26,376 nucleotides of DNA from 67-14 sp020438345 (GCA_937872475.1 CALMSY010000028.1:1-26376); one strand, 5' to 3'. Counted from the stretch's first letter, positions 16,661 to 24,531 are shown. A program made the numbers and translations. Notes: generated from the letters alone by a model not told the origin.

Positions 16661-16666
16661 TACGGT
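16661..16666 (+). promoter_or_regulatory. -10 element of the Nudix gene promoter
   Basis: TACGGT on the plus strand, ending 7 nt before GTG 16674. The arrangement mirrors that of the divergent rubredoxin gene. The -35 is not clear. Confidence 0.4.
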
Positions 16667-16673
16667 TCCGGTT

Positions 16674-17318
16674 GTGAACACGTTTCCGGAAGCCGGTCCC
16701 GGGGAGTCGATAAATCTCGGCAAGCCCTCCGAACCGCGTCCCTCTGCCACCATCCTGCTGCTGCGTGACCGGGAGCAGGGCGGACCGGTCGAAGTCCTGA
16801 TGCTGAAGCGTTCTGCCGAGTCGCATTTCATGCCCAACGTCTGGGTTTTTCCGGGTGGTTCGCTCGACCCGGAGGACGGCGCGGGTATTGACGGGCTAAG
16901 GACCTGTGCGGCGCGGGAACTCGAGGAGGAAGCCGGTATCGGGCTTGATCTCAGCAACGAGCTGATCCTGCTGGCTCGCTGGGTCACCCCTGAGGTCGTC
17001 AAGACCCGGTTTGACACCTGGTTTTTCCTCGCTCGCTCGCCCGATGGTGCCGAGGTCAGGCCAGACCATTTCGAAATGACCGAGGCGCTCTGGATCAACC
17101 CCGCCGATGCCCTGGCAGCAGCCGGGGCCGGTGACATGGCGATCGTCTTCCCCACTCTCAAGCAGCTGGAGGCGCTGGTCCCCTCAGCCACCACAAGCGA
17201 GGCGATGAAGCGCGCAGCAGCTGATCCGAACGCGTCAAAGACTGTGCTGCCAAAGGTGATCGGGGATGAGCGGAATGCCCGCGTCGTGCTCCCGCACGAA
17301 GACGACTATCCCGACTGA
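16674..17318 (+). CDS. Nudix hydrolase (NUDT19/CoA-pyrophosphatase-like)
   Basis: 214 aa from GTG 16674. Nudix fold with SATILLLRD, the strand EVLMLKRSAESHFMPNVWVFPGG and the catalytic helix ARELEEEAGI, which fits REUxEExGU. The part of the Nudix box before it is expanded (SLDPEDGAGIDGLRTC) and carries Asp where the canonical Glu would be, as in NUDT8/NUDT19-like members. These hydrolyse a pyrophosphate bond in nucleoside-diphosphate-linked compounds; an acyl-CoA or CoA substrate is only a family-based guess. A frame extension to 16593 would run over the divergent rubredoxin start and has no conserved residues, so the GTG is preferred. The 3' end overlaps the convergent FUSC gene by 13 bp. 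Confidence 0.85.
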   Translation: MNTFPEAGPGESINLGKPSEPRPSATILLLRDREQGGPVEVLMLKRSAESHFMPNVWVFPGGSLDPEDGAGIDGLRTCAARELEEEAGIGLDLSNELILLARWVTPEVVKTRFDTWFFLARSPDGAEVRPDHFEMTEALWINPADALAAAGAGDMAIVFPTLKQLEALVPSATTSEAMKRAAADPNASKTVLPKVIGDERNARVVLPHEDDYPD

Positions 17319-19597
17319 GCTGCGGTTGCCGGGTGCCTGACGATCGGTTCACGGGGCATCGGAGCATCTCCGGTCGGCGGCGGATCCTCGCTGGAAACCT
17401 CGAACAGCATCCGTGCCCGGTGCTCGAAGCGATGACCAAGTTCCACAAGGTACTGGAGGTTCTCGTAAAGCCAGATCCTTGCCAGCCCGGCACCGAACCC
17501 GTTCCCGTCTGAGCGGTTGAAAGATTCCAGCAGCCAGGATTCATCGCCGGGTTTCGTGGTATCCGGGATCGGTGATCTCGAGGCTATCGCCTGGCTCAAT
17601 TCGAGATATGAGCCACAGGTCCCGGCGATCGTGTCGAGCAACCGGGGGCTTGAATCCAGGCCAGGTGTCCTGAACCACGGCTGGTCGGGAATCTGGCCTA
17701 TCCCGTAGGCGGTACGCCGCAGCCTGAGCCCTGCGGCACTTAGCGCCATCAGGCTTTCACGGTCAATGTGGTCGCCGGTCGATTCGTCAAGGAACCGGCG
17801 AAGTGCAGCATCCAGCCGCTCGGAAGCGGCCACCGAATCAGCCCAGAACCGGTCGGTCCGGTTCCCGGATCGTCCCTCCAGCACACCCCGGGAGCGATCC
17901 CGGACAAGTTCGGCACCGGCTTCCAGAGCTTCAGCGATCGCCGGCCGGATCATTTCCGCAGCCCCGCGCGGCCAGACCAGCAGCCCCACCACGAGGCTGA
18001 CCCCACAGCCGATCGCCACATCCTGGATCCGCACCAGTCCGACCTGCCAGCCGACCGGCTCGATCAGGTTGTAGAGAACCATGACCAGCAGGGCGAAACC
18101 TGCCTGCCCCGCCGCGAACGAAACCGCGCGCTGGGCGTATGCCGCCGCCAGAACCGCGATCGGGAGTGCCATCCAGAGGATGTGAACTTCATCGCCGAAC
18201 AGCCAGATCACCGCGGCGCCGATCACGATGCCGACCAGGGTCCCAGCCAGTGCCTCCGTGACAGACCCGCGGGTGCCAAGCGCGTTGGACCGGAGTATCG
18301 ACAAGGTGCCGAGCACAACCCAGAACGCGTTCTGGACCGCAACCAGGTCAGCGACCAGTACAGCCAGGGCGATCCCGAGCGAGGCCCGGATGCTGTTCCT
18401 CAGCCAGCTTGAATCAAGTGCCACGTGCCTGGCCAGCATCCGACCCGCCCCGACAACCTGGCGTTGACCAAGCCGGGTCCAGGTCCAGAGCTCGCCCAGA
18501 GCGCCCGGCGCGGTTTCCCTCCCGGAGGCAATCCTCGTTGTTTCGGCCACGTCGATCACCGAGAAGGCGAGCTTTCGGAGCCGGAACTCGTGGTCCAGAT
18601 GCCTGATCACCTGCTCCTCCTCGACTGGGCTGGCCGATCTTGCCTGTGCCCTCAGGTCAGCGGTGTTCTGGTCGATCACCCGCTGAAGCGCTTCCTCGGC
18701 CGCTCTCAGCGGAAGTCCGGTTTCCTGGTTGAGGAGCATGAATGCCGACGCTTCAAGCAGATCTGCGGCTGCTTCGCGGAGTTCCCTCGCGTACTTCCGG
18801 TCACTTTCCACACCGGCACCGGGGTTGACAACAAGCCCGAAAGTCCAGGCCAATTCATCAACGAGGGAGGCGATCGCAGCACTCTCCCCGGTGGCTCCGG
18901 TCGGGCGGTTCGGAGTAGAGAGAAACTTCTTCCGCAACCGCCAGACCTGTTTCGAAGCGTCATCCCTGAGTTCGCCGGAAGCGGGCTCACGAATCAGTTC
19001 CGCCAGTGCCATGGCCGCGCGAGACGACTGCTGCCGGAGCCCTCCGTACCAGGGCAGCCGCCAGATCAGATAGGTGGCAGGAATGCAGATCGCACAGGCG
19101 AGCAACCAGCCGAGCAACCGTTCATCGATCGCCGCGACCGGTGCTTCAATCATCAGCGGCAGGGCGATCAGGAGTACCGCACCGTTGCGGGCTGCCGCGA
19201 AGTACGGGTTGATCACTCCGGAGAAGCAGACCAGAAAGGACACCAGACCGGCCGAAAGTGCCGCCGTGACGGTGAACTGCGACAGCCAGGTGCCGGCCGC
19301 AATGAAGAGACAACCGACCAGGACCAGAACAGCCCAGGCAATCGCGCGCGGCAACGGCCTTCCGGCGAAGGTGACCATTGCCAGCAGGATGAAAGAGCCG
19401 AACGCCGCGAACGGCCGGGCGGCGTCACCCAGAAGCAGGGTTGCCAGCAGGAAGCAGAGCGGCATGAAGATCGCCGCCCTGACCGCGATCTTTGCCGCGG
19501 CCGGATCGATCAGTTCAGTCAGCCGGGAAAGGCTCAAGTCCCGCGTTCCAGGGTCCGCCGGGATAGGTGTGAATGCCGTCTTCTTCCATTTCGGCAT
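17306..19597 (-). CDS. FUSC-family membrane protein (aromatic acid exporter-like)
   Basis: 763 aa, typical for the family. Two membrane halves: helices at about 38-180 (AVRAAIFMPLCFLLATLLLG, AIAWAVLVLVGCLFIAAGTW) and about 400-555 (RNSIRASLGIALAVLVADLV, EALAGTLVGIVIGAAVIWLF, VAIGCGVSLVVGLLVWP). Each half is followed by a long cytoplasmic helical region (about 185-395 and 560-763). The second half matches FUSC_2, including the conserved arginine between helices (SNALGTRGSVTEALAGT). Relatives export aromatic acids or stress metabolites; the substrate here is unknown. The ATG lies 83 bp inside the upstream DUF3137-like gene with GCAGG upstream; a TTG at 19537 is an alternative start that shrinks the overlap. 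It is probably co-transcribed with that gene. Confidence 0.83.
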   Translation of the reverse strand: MPKWKKTAFTPIPADPGTRDLSLSRLTELIDPAAAKIAVRAAIFMPLCFLLATLLLGDAARPFAAFGSFILLAMVTFAGRPLPRAIAWAVLVLVGCLFIAAGTWLSQFTVTAALSAGLVSFLVCFSGVINPYFAAARNGAVLLIALPLMIEAPVAAIDERLLGWLLACAICIPATYLIWRLPWYGGLRQQSSRAAMALAELIREPASGELRDDASKQVWRLRKKFLSTPNRPTGATGESAAIASLVDELAWTFGLVVNPGAGVESDRKYARELREAAADLLEASAFMLLNQETGLPLRAAEEALQRVIDQNTADLRAQARSASPVEEEQVIRHLDHEFRLRKLAFSVIDVAETTRIASGRETAPGALGELWTWTRLGQRQVVGAGRMLARHVALDSSWLRNSIRASLGIALAVLVADLVAVQNAFWVVLGTLSILRSNALGTRGSVTEALAGTLVGIVIGAAVIWLFGDEVHILWMALPIAVLAAAYAQRAVSFAAGQAGFALLVMVLYNLIEPVGWQVGLVRIQDVAIGCGVSLVVGLLVWPRGAAEMIRPAIAEALEAGAELVRDRSRGVLEGRSGNRTDRFWADSVAASERLDAALRRFLDESTGDHIDRESLMALSAAGLRLRRTAYGIGQIPDQPWFRTPGLDSSPRLLDTIAGTCGSYLELSQAIASRSPIPDTTKPGDESWLLESFNRSDGNGFGAGLARIWLYENLQYLVELGHRFEHRARMLFEVSSEDPPPTGDAPMPREPIVRHPATAAQSG

Positions 19598-20189
19598 GTA
19601 GCCTGCGGAACAGCTCGCCTGCGTTGGCGAGGGCGAGTTTCAGCTCGTTCCCGGTTCGTTCGCGGAGACGCCACAGGAACCAGAACTGGCGATCGTTTAT
19701 CCCGAAATCAACTTCACGGTCGATTGTCGTGGTCCAGTCGAGGAAGCCGGGCGAGAACAGTTCCCGCAAAGCGATCGGATCGTGATCTTTCGGCACGGTA
19801 GCGAGGAATCGCTGGTTGAACTCAAGCGATTCAAATTCGACCTTGCGGCGGGAAACCCGGTGCTTGACGAACTCGCCGGGGTTTGCCTCGATCGATTCGA
19901 TGTTGAATGCCGGCACCACTTTCGCCAGATCCGGCATGTGGGCTTTGGCAAGGATCGCGGTCGGCACAATGCTCTTGCGCATGAAGCCGCCTGTTTCTTT
20001 CTCGTCGGCGTCGCAGCTCGCACCCCAGAAGTCCGGGGCCAGGTGGCCGGTCAGGCGATTGCTCCCACCGACGCAGAGCGCGACCGGACCGTCAGCCGGG
20101 TTGATTCCGCCAACCGCTTCCCATCTGACGTCACCCTCGCCCCGGTAGGAAGCAACGATCTGCTGCCACTGATCCGATTCCTTGCCCAT
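19515..20189 (-). CDS. DUF3137-like protein, divergent from lemA
   Basis: 224 aa, soluble as read: no signal peptide or membrane helix. The middle (about 110-190) resembles the DUF3137 pattern, where a conserved VEFESLEFNQRFLATV block is followed by PIALRELFSPGFLDWTT and a strand that inspects a second site (REVDFGINDRQFWFLW). Such proteins are often encoded beside LemA, as here, but the family assignment is from pattern memory only and the function is unknown. The C-terminus ends in TYPGGPWNAGLEPFPAD, overlapping the FUSC start. The ATG lies 8 nt after a TATGGT -10 and has no ribosome site. Confidence 0.6.
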   Translation of the reverse strand: MGKESDQWQQIVASYRGEGDVRWEAVGGINPADGPVALCVGGSNRLTGHLAPDFWGASCDADEKETGGFMRKSIVPTAILAKAHMPDLAKVVPAFNIESIEANPGEFVKHRVSRRKVEFESLEFNQRFLATVPKDHDPIALRELFSPGFLDWTTTIDREVDFGINDRQFWFLWRLRERTGNELKLALANAGELFRRLHAEMEEDGIHTYPGGPWNAGLEPFPAD

Positions 20190-20197
20190 TCGCGTTC

Positions 20198-20203
20198 ACC
20201 ATA
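20198..20203 (-). promoter_or_regulatory. -10 element of the DUF3137-like gene
   Basis: TATGGT on the minus strand, ending 8 nt before the ATG at 20189. It predicts a 5' leader of 0-2 nt. Confidence 0.4.
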
Positions 20204-20288
20204 CCCGGAACCGCCCCGGTTTCCGGTCCGGAGGGTTTGCTGCGGGTAGGATGCCGGGGGAACTGATTTCAACGAAGGGGACATGCTT

Positions 20289-20855
20289 ATGAGTGGCGCA
20301 CTTATCGCGCTGATAGTGGTTGTCGTTATCGCTTTGATCGTGGTGCTCTGGTACATCTCGACCAGGAACGGCATCATCGCCTCGCGCAACCGCGTGGATG
20401 AATCCTGGAGCGGTATCGACGTCCAGTTGAAGCGCCGACATGACCTGGTCCCGAATCTGGTCGAGACTGTCAAGGGCTACGCAACTCACGAGCAGAAGGT
20501 CTTTGAGGAAGTGACCAAGGCCCGTGCCGAGGCGATGAAGGCCGACAGCGTCGAAGCCACCGCCTCCGCGGAATCCGGCCTGAACCGTTCGCTGGCCGAC
20601 CTCCGTGCGGTGGCCGAGCAGTACCCGGATCTGAAGGCAACCGAGAACTTCCAGCAGCTCAGCCGGAATCTCTCCGAGCTCGAGGATGAAATCCAGGCTT
20701 CTCGCCGGATCTACAACTCGAATGTCCAGTCCTACAACACGAAGATCCAGCAGTTCCCCGCGTCGATCGTCGCCAACCAGGGTGGCTTCACCGACAAGGA
20801 GTTCTTCGAGATCGAGGATGCCGCCGAGCGCCAGACCCCGAACGTCAGCTTCTAG
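20289..20855 (+). CDS. lemA: LemA family membrane protein
   Basis: 188 aa from ATG 20289. One N-terminal membrane helix (about 3-23, ALIALIVVVVIALIVVLWYI), then the LemA core: RNRVDESWSGIDVQLKRRHDLVPNL, VKGYATHE, FQQLSRNLSELEDEIQASRRIYN and YNTKIQQFPASIVA. Family members form an extracytoplasmic or cytoplasmic helical bundle whose role is not settled; they are often found next to DUF3137- or TPM-domain genes. ATG 20289 has GAAGGGG with 8 nt spacing; the ATG two codons earlier would leave only 2 nt and is less likely. It is convergent with tetR, which it overlaps by 4 bp, and divergent from the DUF3137-like gene. Confidence 0.92.
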   Translation: MSGALIALIVVVVIALIVVLWYISTRNGIIASRNRVDESWSGIDVQLKRRHDLVPNLVETVKGYATHEQKVFEEVTKARAEAMKADSVEATASAESGLNRSLADLRAVAEQYPDLKATENFQQLSRNLSELEDEIQASRRIYNSNVQSYNTKIQQFPASIVANQGGFTDKEFFEIEDAAERQTPNVSF

Positions 20856-21532
20856 GCTTCTGTTTCATCTGAATGAGCGCCCTCTTCGCCTTCCGGCGAG
20901 GGGGGCGTCTTTGTTGGGGCGGGTGGACCGAACAGGGCTGCCCACCAGACCCGGGTGAGGCTTGACGCGACTTCTCCGGGATCGCTTTCGCCCTGGGCGA
21001 GGTGGATCTGGAAGCTCCTTTCGGTCATCAGGACCAGCCCTTCGGCAAGTGCTTCCGGATCGAGAAGTGCATTTACCGCCCCCGTTTTCTGGAGTCTCTC
21101 GATCTCGTCCCGGGTCCCTTCGGTGGTCGTCTCGATCACTGTTGTCCAGAGCTCCCTGACTTCCTCGTCATAGGTCGCAGCCTCGCCGGCGAGAGCGAGC
21201 AGTCCGGAACTGTCGGAATAGACACGGGCCATGCCGTATATACCGCGTTCGATATCCTGGCGTGGTTCGTCCGTCTGCTTCCAGCAACGACCGAGACGGT
21301 TCTGATGTGAAGCGATGAGGTCCTCGATCGCCCCGAGCAGCAGTTCTTCCTTGTCACCGAAATACACGTAGAACGCTGATCTGGCGACACCCGCCTCGCG
21401 GGTGATGCCTTCGACCGTGAGATCCTTGAACGAACCGGCCGCCGACTGGTTCAGGGCAGCTTCAATCAGCTCCTGCCGGGTTCGTTCGTGCCTGCGTCGG
21501 CGGTTGTGTCGGCGCTCAAGCGAGGTCGGCAT
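20852..21532 (-). CDS. TetR-family transcriptional regulator
   Basis: 226 aa. After a basic N-terminus (RRHNRRRRHERTRQEL), the TetR helix-turn-helix spans about 20-65: LIEAALNQSAAG, LTVEGITREAGVARSAFYVYF, GDKEELLL. A helical ligand-binding domain follows (about 75-205), and a Pro/Glu-rich tail whose codons form the terminator hairpin at 20878-20915. It is usually a ligand-released repressor; the domain shape resembles EthR-like members, but this is not a firm call. It lies 64 bp downstream of the copper-protein cluster on the same strand but has its own predicted promoter (TATGCT ending 6 nt before ATG), so separate expression is likely. Its target may be itself or that cluster; nothing in the sequence decides. 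Confidence 0.88.
   Translation of the reverse strand: MPTSLERRHNRRRRHERTRQELIEAALNQSAAGSFKDLTVEGITREAGVARSAFYVYFGDKEELLLGAIEDLIASHQNRLGRCWKQTDEPRQDIERGIYGMARVYSDSSGLLALAGEAATYDEEVRELWTTVIETTTEGTRDEIERLQKTGAVNALLDPEALAEGLVLMTERSFQIHLAQGESDPGEVASSLTRVWWAALFGPPAPTKTPPSPEGEEGAHSDETEA
20878..20915 (+). terminator. Intrinsic-type terminator after lemA
   Basis: 13-bp stem (20878-20890 with 20895-20907, two G-U pairs), TTCC loop, then TCTTTGTT. It lies 22 bp after the lemA stop and inside the end of the convergent tetR gene, whose C-terminal residues it encodes. Confidence 0.7.
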
Positions 21533-21538
21533 CCGTCA

Positions 21539-21544
21539 AGCATA
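21539..21544 (-). promoter_or_regulatory. -10 element of the tetR promoter
   Basis: TATGCT on the minus strand, ending exactly 6 nt before the ATG at 21532. It predicts transcription starting at the A of the start codon. No Shine-Dalgarno is present. Confidence 0.5.
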
Positions 21545-21596
21545 CGAGCCGCTTCCACCGGAAAACGGGCCACCGTCTGACAGTCCGTCACCGAAG

Positions 21597-22373
21597 CTAC
21601 TTCTTCTTGCTCTTCTTCCCGTTGATCTTGAACTGCACCGGAACTTCGGGACTGGAATTCGAGGACTTGTCATCGACCCGGAAGTAGCCGATGTAGTTGC
21701 CCTTCTGTGGCTTGAAGGTGGCCGTGCGGTTGGCGAAGCGGACTTCATTCTGTCCCACATGAACCGCATCTTCGGTGTACCCCGCGAACCGCCTGACGGT
21801 CTTCGCCTTCTTGCCCTTGCCCTGCTTGACCAGGCGGTAGTAATCAACTGATGCGGTGCCTGGCTCGTCAATGTCGAACAACAGGAGCGCACCATTGCCC
21901 TTCGGACCGATCACCGGGGTATTAAGCCTCACGTTGTCCACGAACGGGAACTCGAAATCAAGATTGAGCGGTGGCTGGGGGCCCGGATCGGAAGCAGGAT
22001 TGCCGGGGTTGCCGGAAACCGTGACGGTCCCCCGGACCGAGCTGTGCATCTTGCAGACGAAGAGATAGGTCCCCGGCTGATCGAAGGTCAGCGTGTAGCT
22101 GTCACCCAGATCATGCTGTGGCATTGAAATCGAAGGATCGGAATCCCATTGGGTCGCGTTCGGTTCCTGGCCGGTAACCGAATGCATGGTGTCCGGCCCG
22201 ATCCAGTCCCAGGTCACTGATTCACCGAGGTCGACCTGAGGCTCCTTCGACCACTTGAAATCGGTAATCGAGACCCGCGTGTTGGCCGCCCCCGCAGGGA
22301 TTGCCGAAAGACCGGCGAAAGCCGCCGCTGCAAGCAGGGCGAGACCTAGGCCCGTGATTCGACGGACTGTCAT
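21597..22373 (-). CDS. Secreted cupredoxin-domain protein with a second beta domain (axial Val)
   Basis: 258 aa from ATG 22373. Signal peptide 1-30 (ends IPAGAAN), a cupredoxin domain (about 31-120), a Pro/Asn/Gly linker (121-138) and a second beta-rich domain (about 139-250) with a basic KKSKKK tail. Copper ligands: His64 (DTMHSV), Cys107 and His110 (CKMHSSVRG); the axial position two residues after SS is Val113, where amicyanin-type proteins have Met. A coordinating axial ligand is therefore absent, which in blue copper proteins generally raises redox potential. The ATG overlaps the multicopper oxidase stop by 4 bp (ATGA), giving translational coupling; the 53-codon open extension upstream lies inside the oxidase gene and is rejected. 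Last gene of the cluster, probably an electron partner of the oxidase. Confidence 0.85.
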   Translation of the reverse strand: MTVRRITGLGLALLAAAAFAGLSAIPAGAANTRVSITDFKWSKEPQVDLGESVTWDWIGPDTMHSVTGQEPNATQWDSDPSISMPQHDLGDSYTLTFDQPGTYLFVCKMHSSVRGTVTVSGNPGNPASDPGPQPPLNLDFEFPFVDNVRLNTPVIGPKGNGALLLFDIDEPGTASVDYYRLVKQGKGKKAKTVRRFAGYTEDAVHVGQNEVRFANRTATFKPQKGNYIGYFRVDDKSSNSSPEVPVQFKINGKKSKKK

Positions 22374-23410
22374 TCGACGATGTACCAACCGCTCATTCCC
22401 GCGTGGAGATGAGAGAAGACATGGCAGTGGTAAAGCCAGCGGCCGGGGTTGTCTTCGATCCACCGGGCCCGGAAGGAATCCCCCGGTCCGAATGTCTTGT
22501 TGTCGACAACGTTTCCGGCTGGCTCCTGCCAACGGTGGCCGTGGATATGGAATGTGTGGAAGTCATTGTCGATCCCGTAGACATGCATCGCCACGTCATC
22601 ACCGACTTTCGCCTGCATGGTCGGTGTGTTGCCGGTGTATGCCCGGCCGTTGATCGAGTAAAGCGCGCTCTTGATCGGAAACAGCCCCGGCGAGAAAGTG
22701 TGAAAGCCGAGGAAATACTCCCGATCGGGAAGCGGCTCATCCGGGTCCCGCACGATCAGCGGGCCGAAAAGGCCGGAATAGAGCGGGGTCGGGTCCAGAG
22801 GGCCGTGGTCATGGTAGAACCAGGAACCCTGGGTCCCTTCCGGACATTCCCAGACGTAGGTGAAGGTCCGTCCGCGCTGAACGAACCCTCCCGGATCGCT
22901 CCAGTAACCCTTGTAGGAACCATCCATCTCGTTCGAATAGAAGACCCCGTGAGGGTGCATCGTGACTGTGTACGGCAGGGCGTTCCGAAAGTGAACGACC
23001 AGGGTATCCCCAACCGTGGCGTCGAGCAGGGGACCGGGAATCGTCGCCGGTCCGAGTGGCTTCGAGAAATTCGCGTCGTACTGGCGGTAGGCCATTGCCT
23101 GGATCTTGGTCTTGCCGACCGTCTTCTTGATCGAGGTGCCAAGCATCTGGTCCCTGTGCTTCGGGACTGGATTCCAGGCAACCGGCTCCGCCTGGATCCA
23201 GTATTCCTTGCGGGTGCCGACGATGTCAGCCTTGGAAAGTGGTGGATCGTTCTTCGCGGCCGCCACTTTCGGGGGGACAGCAACTTTGCTGGATAGCTCC
23301 GCGAGATCGGTCTCGCTGTCTACCTTGTACTGCTTGCCGCCGATCGTGCAGAGCAGTGCGCCTCCGGCAACACCGAGAAAACTCTTTCTGTCCATCGAAT
23401 CGAATCCCAT
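22370..23410 (-). CDS. Two-domain multicopper oxidase (small-laccase-like)
   Basis: 346 aa from ATG 23410, supported by AGAGGAA about 6 nt upstream. The N-terminus MDRKSFLGVAGGALL resembles a twin-arginine signal with RK in place of RR. Two cupredoxin domains (about 100-225 and 235-346) carry all four copper motifs: HPH at 152-154, HDH at 200-202, HTFHIH at 285-290 (His285, His288, His290) and HCHVFSHLHAGM at 328-339 (Cys329, His334, Met339). Type 1 copper is thus only in domain 2, the trinuclear site would form between subunits of a trimer, and the enzyme should reduce O2 to water while oxidising a metal, phenol or copper protein. The intact HCH motif and single type 1 site separate it from copper nitrite reductase. 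It sits between cupredoxin genes, 20 bp after one and overlapping the next. Confidence 0.9.
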   Translation of the reverse strand: MGFDSMDRKSFLGVAGGALLCTIGGKQYKVDSETDLAELSSKVAVPPKVAAAKNDPPLSKADIVGTRKEYWIQAEPVAWNPVPKHRDQMLGTSIKKTVGKTKIQAMAYRQYDANFSKPLGPATIPGPLLDATVGDTLVVHFRNALPYTVTMHPHGVFYSNEMDGSYKGYWSDPGGFVQRGRTFTYVWECPEGTQGSWFYHDHGPLDPTPLYSGLFGPLIVRDPDEPLPDREYFLGFHTFSPGLFPIKSALYSINGRAYTGNTPTMQAKVGDDVAMHVYGIDNDFHTFHIHGHRWQEPAGNVVDNKTFGPGDSFRARWIEDNPGRWLYHCHVFSHLHAGMSGWYIVE

Positions 23411-23430
23411 TTCAGTTCCTCTGAGTGTCC

Positions 23431-23988
23431 TTACTTGACGACGATCGTGATGCGCTGGAGATGATGTAGCGAGCAACCCATCAGGTAGGTGCCCTTCACT
23501 TTGAAAACACGTCTCCAGTCCGGTCCTACCGCTGGCGCATCACCGAGTTCGAAATCGAAGGGGTCTACGCCTTCTGGCCCTTCGTACATGGAAACGTTGT
23601 GGTCATCCTTGTTGTGGGCCAGCCACTGCCAGACCACGGCGTCGCCGGAGTCGATGGTGATCAGGGTCGGGCTGTAGTAGTCATCGCCCACCTCGACGTA
23701 GTGGGTGGCTCCGGTGAAAGCCGGCTGATCCGGCCTGACCGGCTTCTGCGGTGCAAACTTGCGGTGGACCCGCTTGACGCAGGCCCTGCGCTTCGGCTTG
23801 CTCTTGATCGTCCGGCAACGCTTCAGGGCCTTTGCCTTGCTGGCCGCCTTGCCGGACTTGGCCGTAGTACCCGCCACAGACGGGGTCTTGGCTGGAGCGG
23901 CGGCTGCCGGGGCCGCCCTGGGAAAACCGGCCAGAGCCAGAATCACCAGCACGGCACCCGCCGTTCTTGCGGGGCCGGACCGCCTCAT
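23431..23988 (-). CDS. Secreted cupredoxin with basic Cys-pair segment (axial Gln)
   Basis: 185 aa. Signal peptide about 1-31, then a Lys/Arg-rich segment (43-80) with Cys58 and Cys70 spaced C-x11-C, then a cupredoxin domain (about 93-185). Ligands: His130 (DDHNVS), Cys172 and His175 (CSLHHLQR), with Gln178 at the place Met occupies in its neighbour; Gln is the axial ligand in stellacyanin-type proteins and lowers potential. It is clearly paralogous to the next gene upstream: both have VGDDYYxP, HNVS, GVxPFDFE and GxYxxxCSLH in the same order. The ATG has TAGGA 8 nt upstream, overlapping the stop of that gene. Likely an envelope electron carrier for the multicopper oxidase encoded 20 bp downstream; this role is inferred. 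Confidence 0.87.
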   Translation of the reverse strand: MRRSGPARTAGAVLVILALAGFPRAAPAAAAPAKTPSVAGTTAKSGKAASKAKALKRCRTIKSKPKRRACVKRVHRKFAPQKPVRPDQPAFTGATHYVEVGDDYYSPTLITIDSGDAVVWQWLAHNKDDHNVSMYEGPEGVDPFDFELGDAPAVGPDWRRVFKVKGTYLMGCSLHHLQRITIVVK

Positions 23989-23997
23989 GAAACAGTC

Positions 23998-24531
23998 CTA
24001 CCGGGTGACCTTCACGTCCATCGTCATCAGCGTGTGGAGGCTGCAGACGAAGTGATAGTCGCCAGCCACAGTGAACTGACGCTTGAACGTGTTCTTCGGG
24101 TCGAGCGAAAGCGCGGACTCGAAATCAAACGGGCCTACCCCGGCCGGCCGGCTGAAAGCACTCACATTGTGAGGCTCGCTTCCGGCCACTTCCGTCCAGC
24201 TCCAGAGAATTGAATCGTTGGCCTTGATCGTCAACTGATTCGGCTTGTAGTAGTCGTCGCCGAGCACCACATTCCAGGTCTTGCCCTTCGGCTTGGCCAT
24301 GGCGCCGAACTTCTTGTTGACCTTCTTGGTGCAGGCCTTCTTCGCCTTTGGCGACTTCTTCTTCTTGCAGGCCTTGAGCGCCTTGCTCTTCGCCTTTTTC
24401 TGGCTTGCGGTCAGGCCGCTCGCAGAGGCATCATTGGCAGCGGCGGGACTGACGCCGGCCGCCCCCACGGCCAGCGTCACCAGTCCTGCCGCCAGGATCC
24501 CCGGCAACCGCTTGTTCAGCAGTGACTTCAT
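23998..24531 (-). CDS. Secreted cupredoxin with basic Cys-pair segment (axial Met)
   Basis: 177 aa from ATG 24531; a TTG three codons earlier (24540) is possible and the ribosome site (GGGAAG, far upstream) does not decide. Signal peptide about 1-33, then a Lys-rich segment (44-76) with Cys55 and Cys67 (C-x11-C), then a cupredoxin domain (about 86-177). Ligands: His121 (EPHNVS), Cys163 and His166 (CSLHTLM) and Met169, the normal axial Met of amicyanin-type blue copper proteins. It lies 30 bp downstream of the beta-helix gene and 9 bp upstream of its paralogue, so it is part of the same transcript. The basic segment is unusual for cupredoxins and may hold the protein at anionic wall polymers. 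Confidence 0.88.
   Translation of the reverse strand: MKSLLNKRLPGILAAGLVTLAVGAAGVSPAAANDASASGLTASQKKAKSKALKACKKKKSPKAKKACTKKVNKKFGAMAKPKGKTWNVVLGDDYYKPNQLTIKANDSILWSWTEVAGSEPHNVSAFSRPAGVGPFDFESALSLDPKNTFKRQFTVAGDYHFVCSLHTLMTMDVKVTR

Noticed and set aside
16595..17194. N-terminal extension of about 200 codons on rubredoxin
   Set aside because: It runs antisense through the Nudix gene and has no conserved residues; the 59-residue form is the standard rubredoxin length.
18425..19801. 458-codon plus-strand open frame antisense to the FUSC gene
   Set aside because: No recognisable domain, low-complexity Arg/Gly/Gln-rich translation, and the opposite strand encodes a clear membrane protein. It is a by-product of high GC.
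22370..23410. Copper nitrite reductase (two-domain cupredoxin enzyme)
   Set aside because: The type 1 Cys is in domain 2 within an HCH motif and domain 1 has HDH without Cys; this is the trinuclear oxidase pattern, not NirK.
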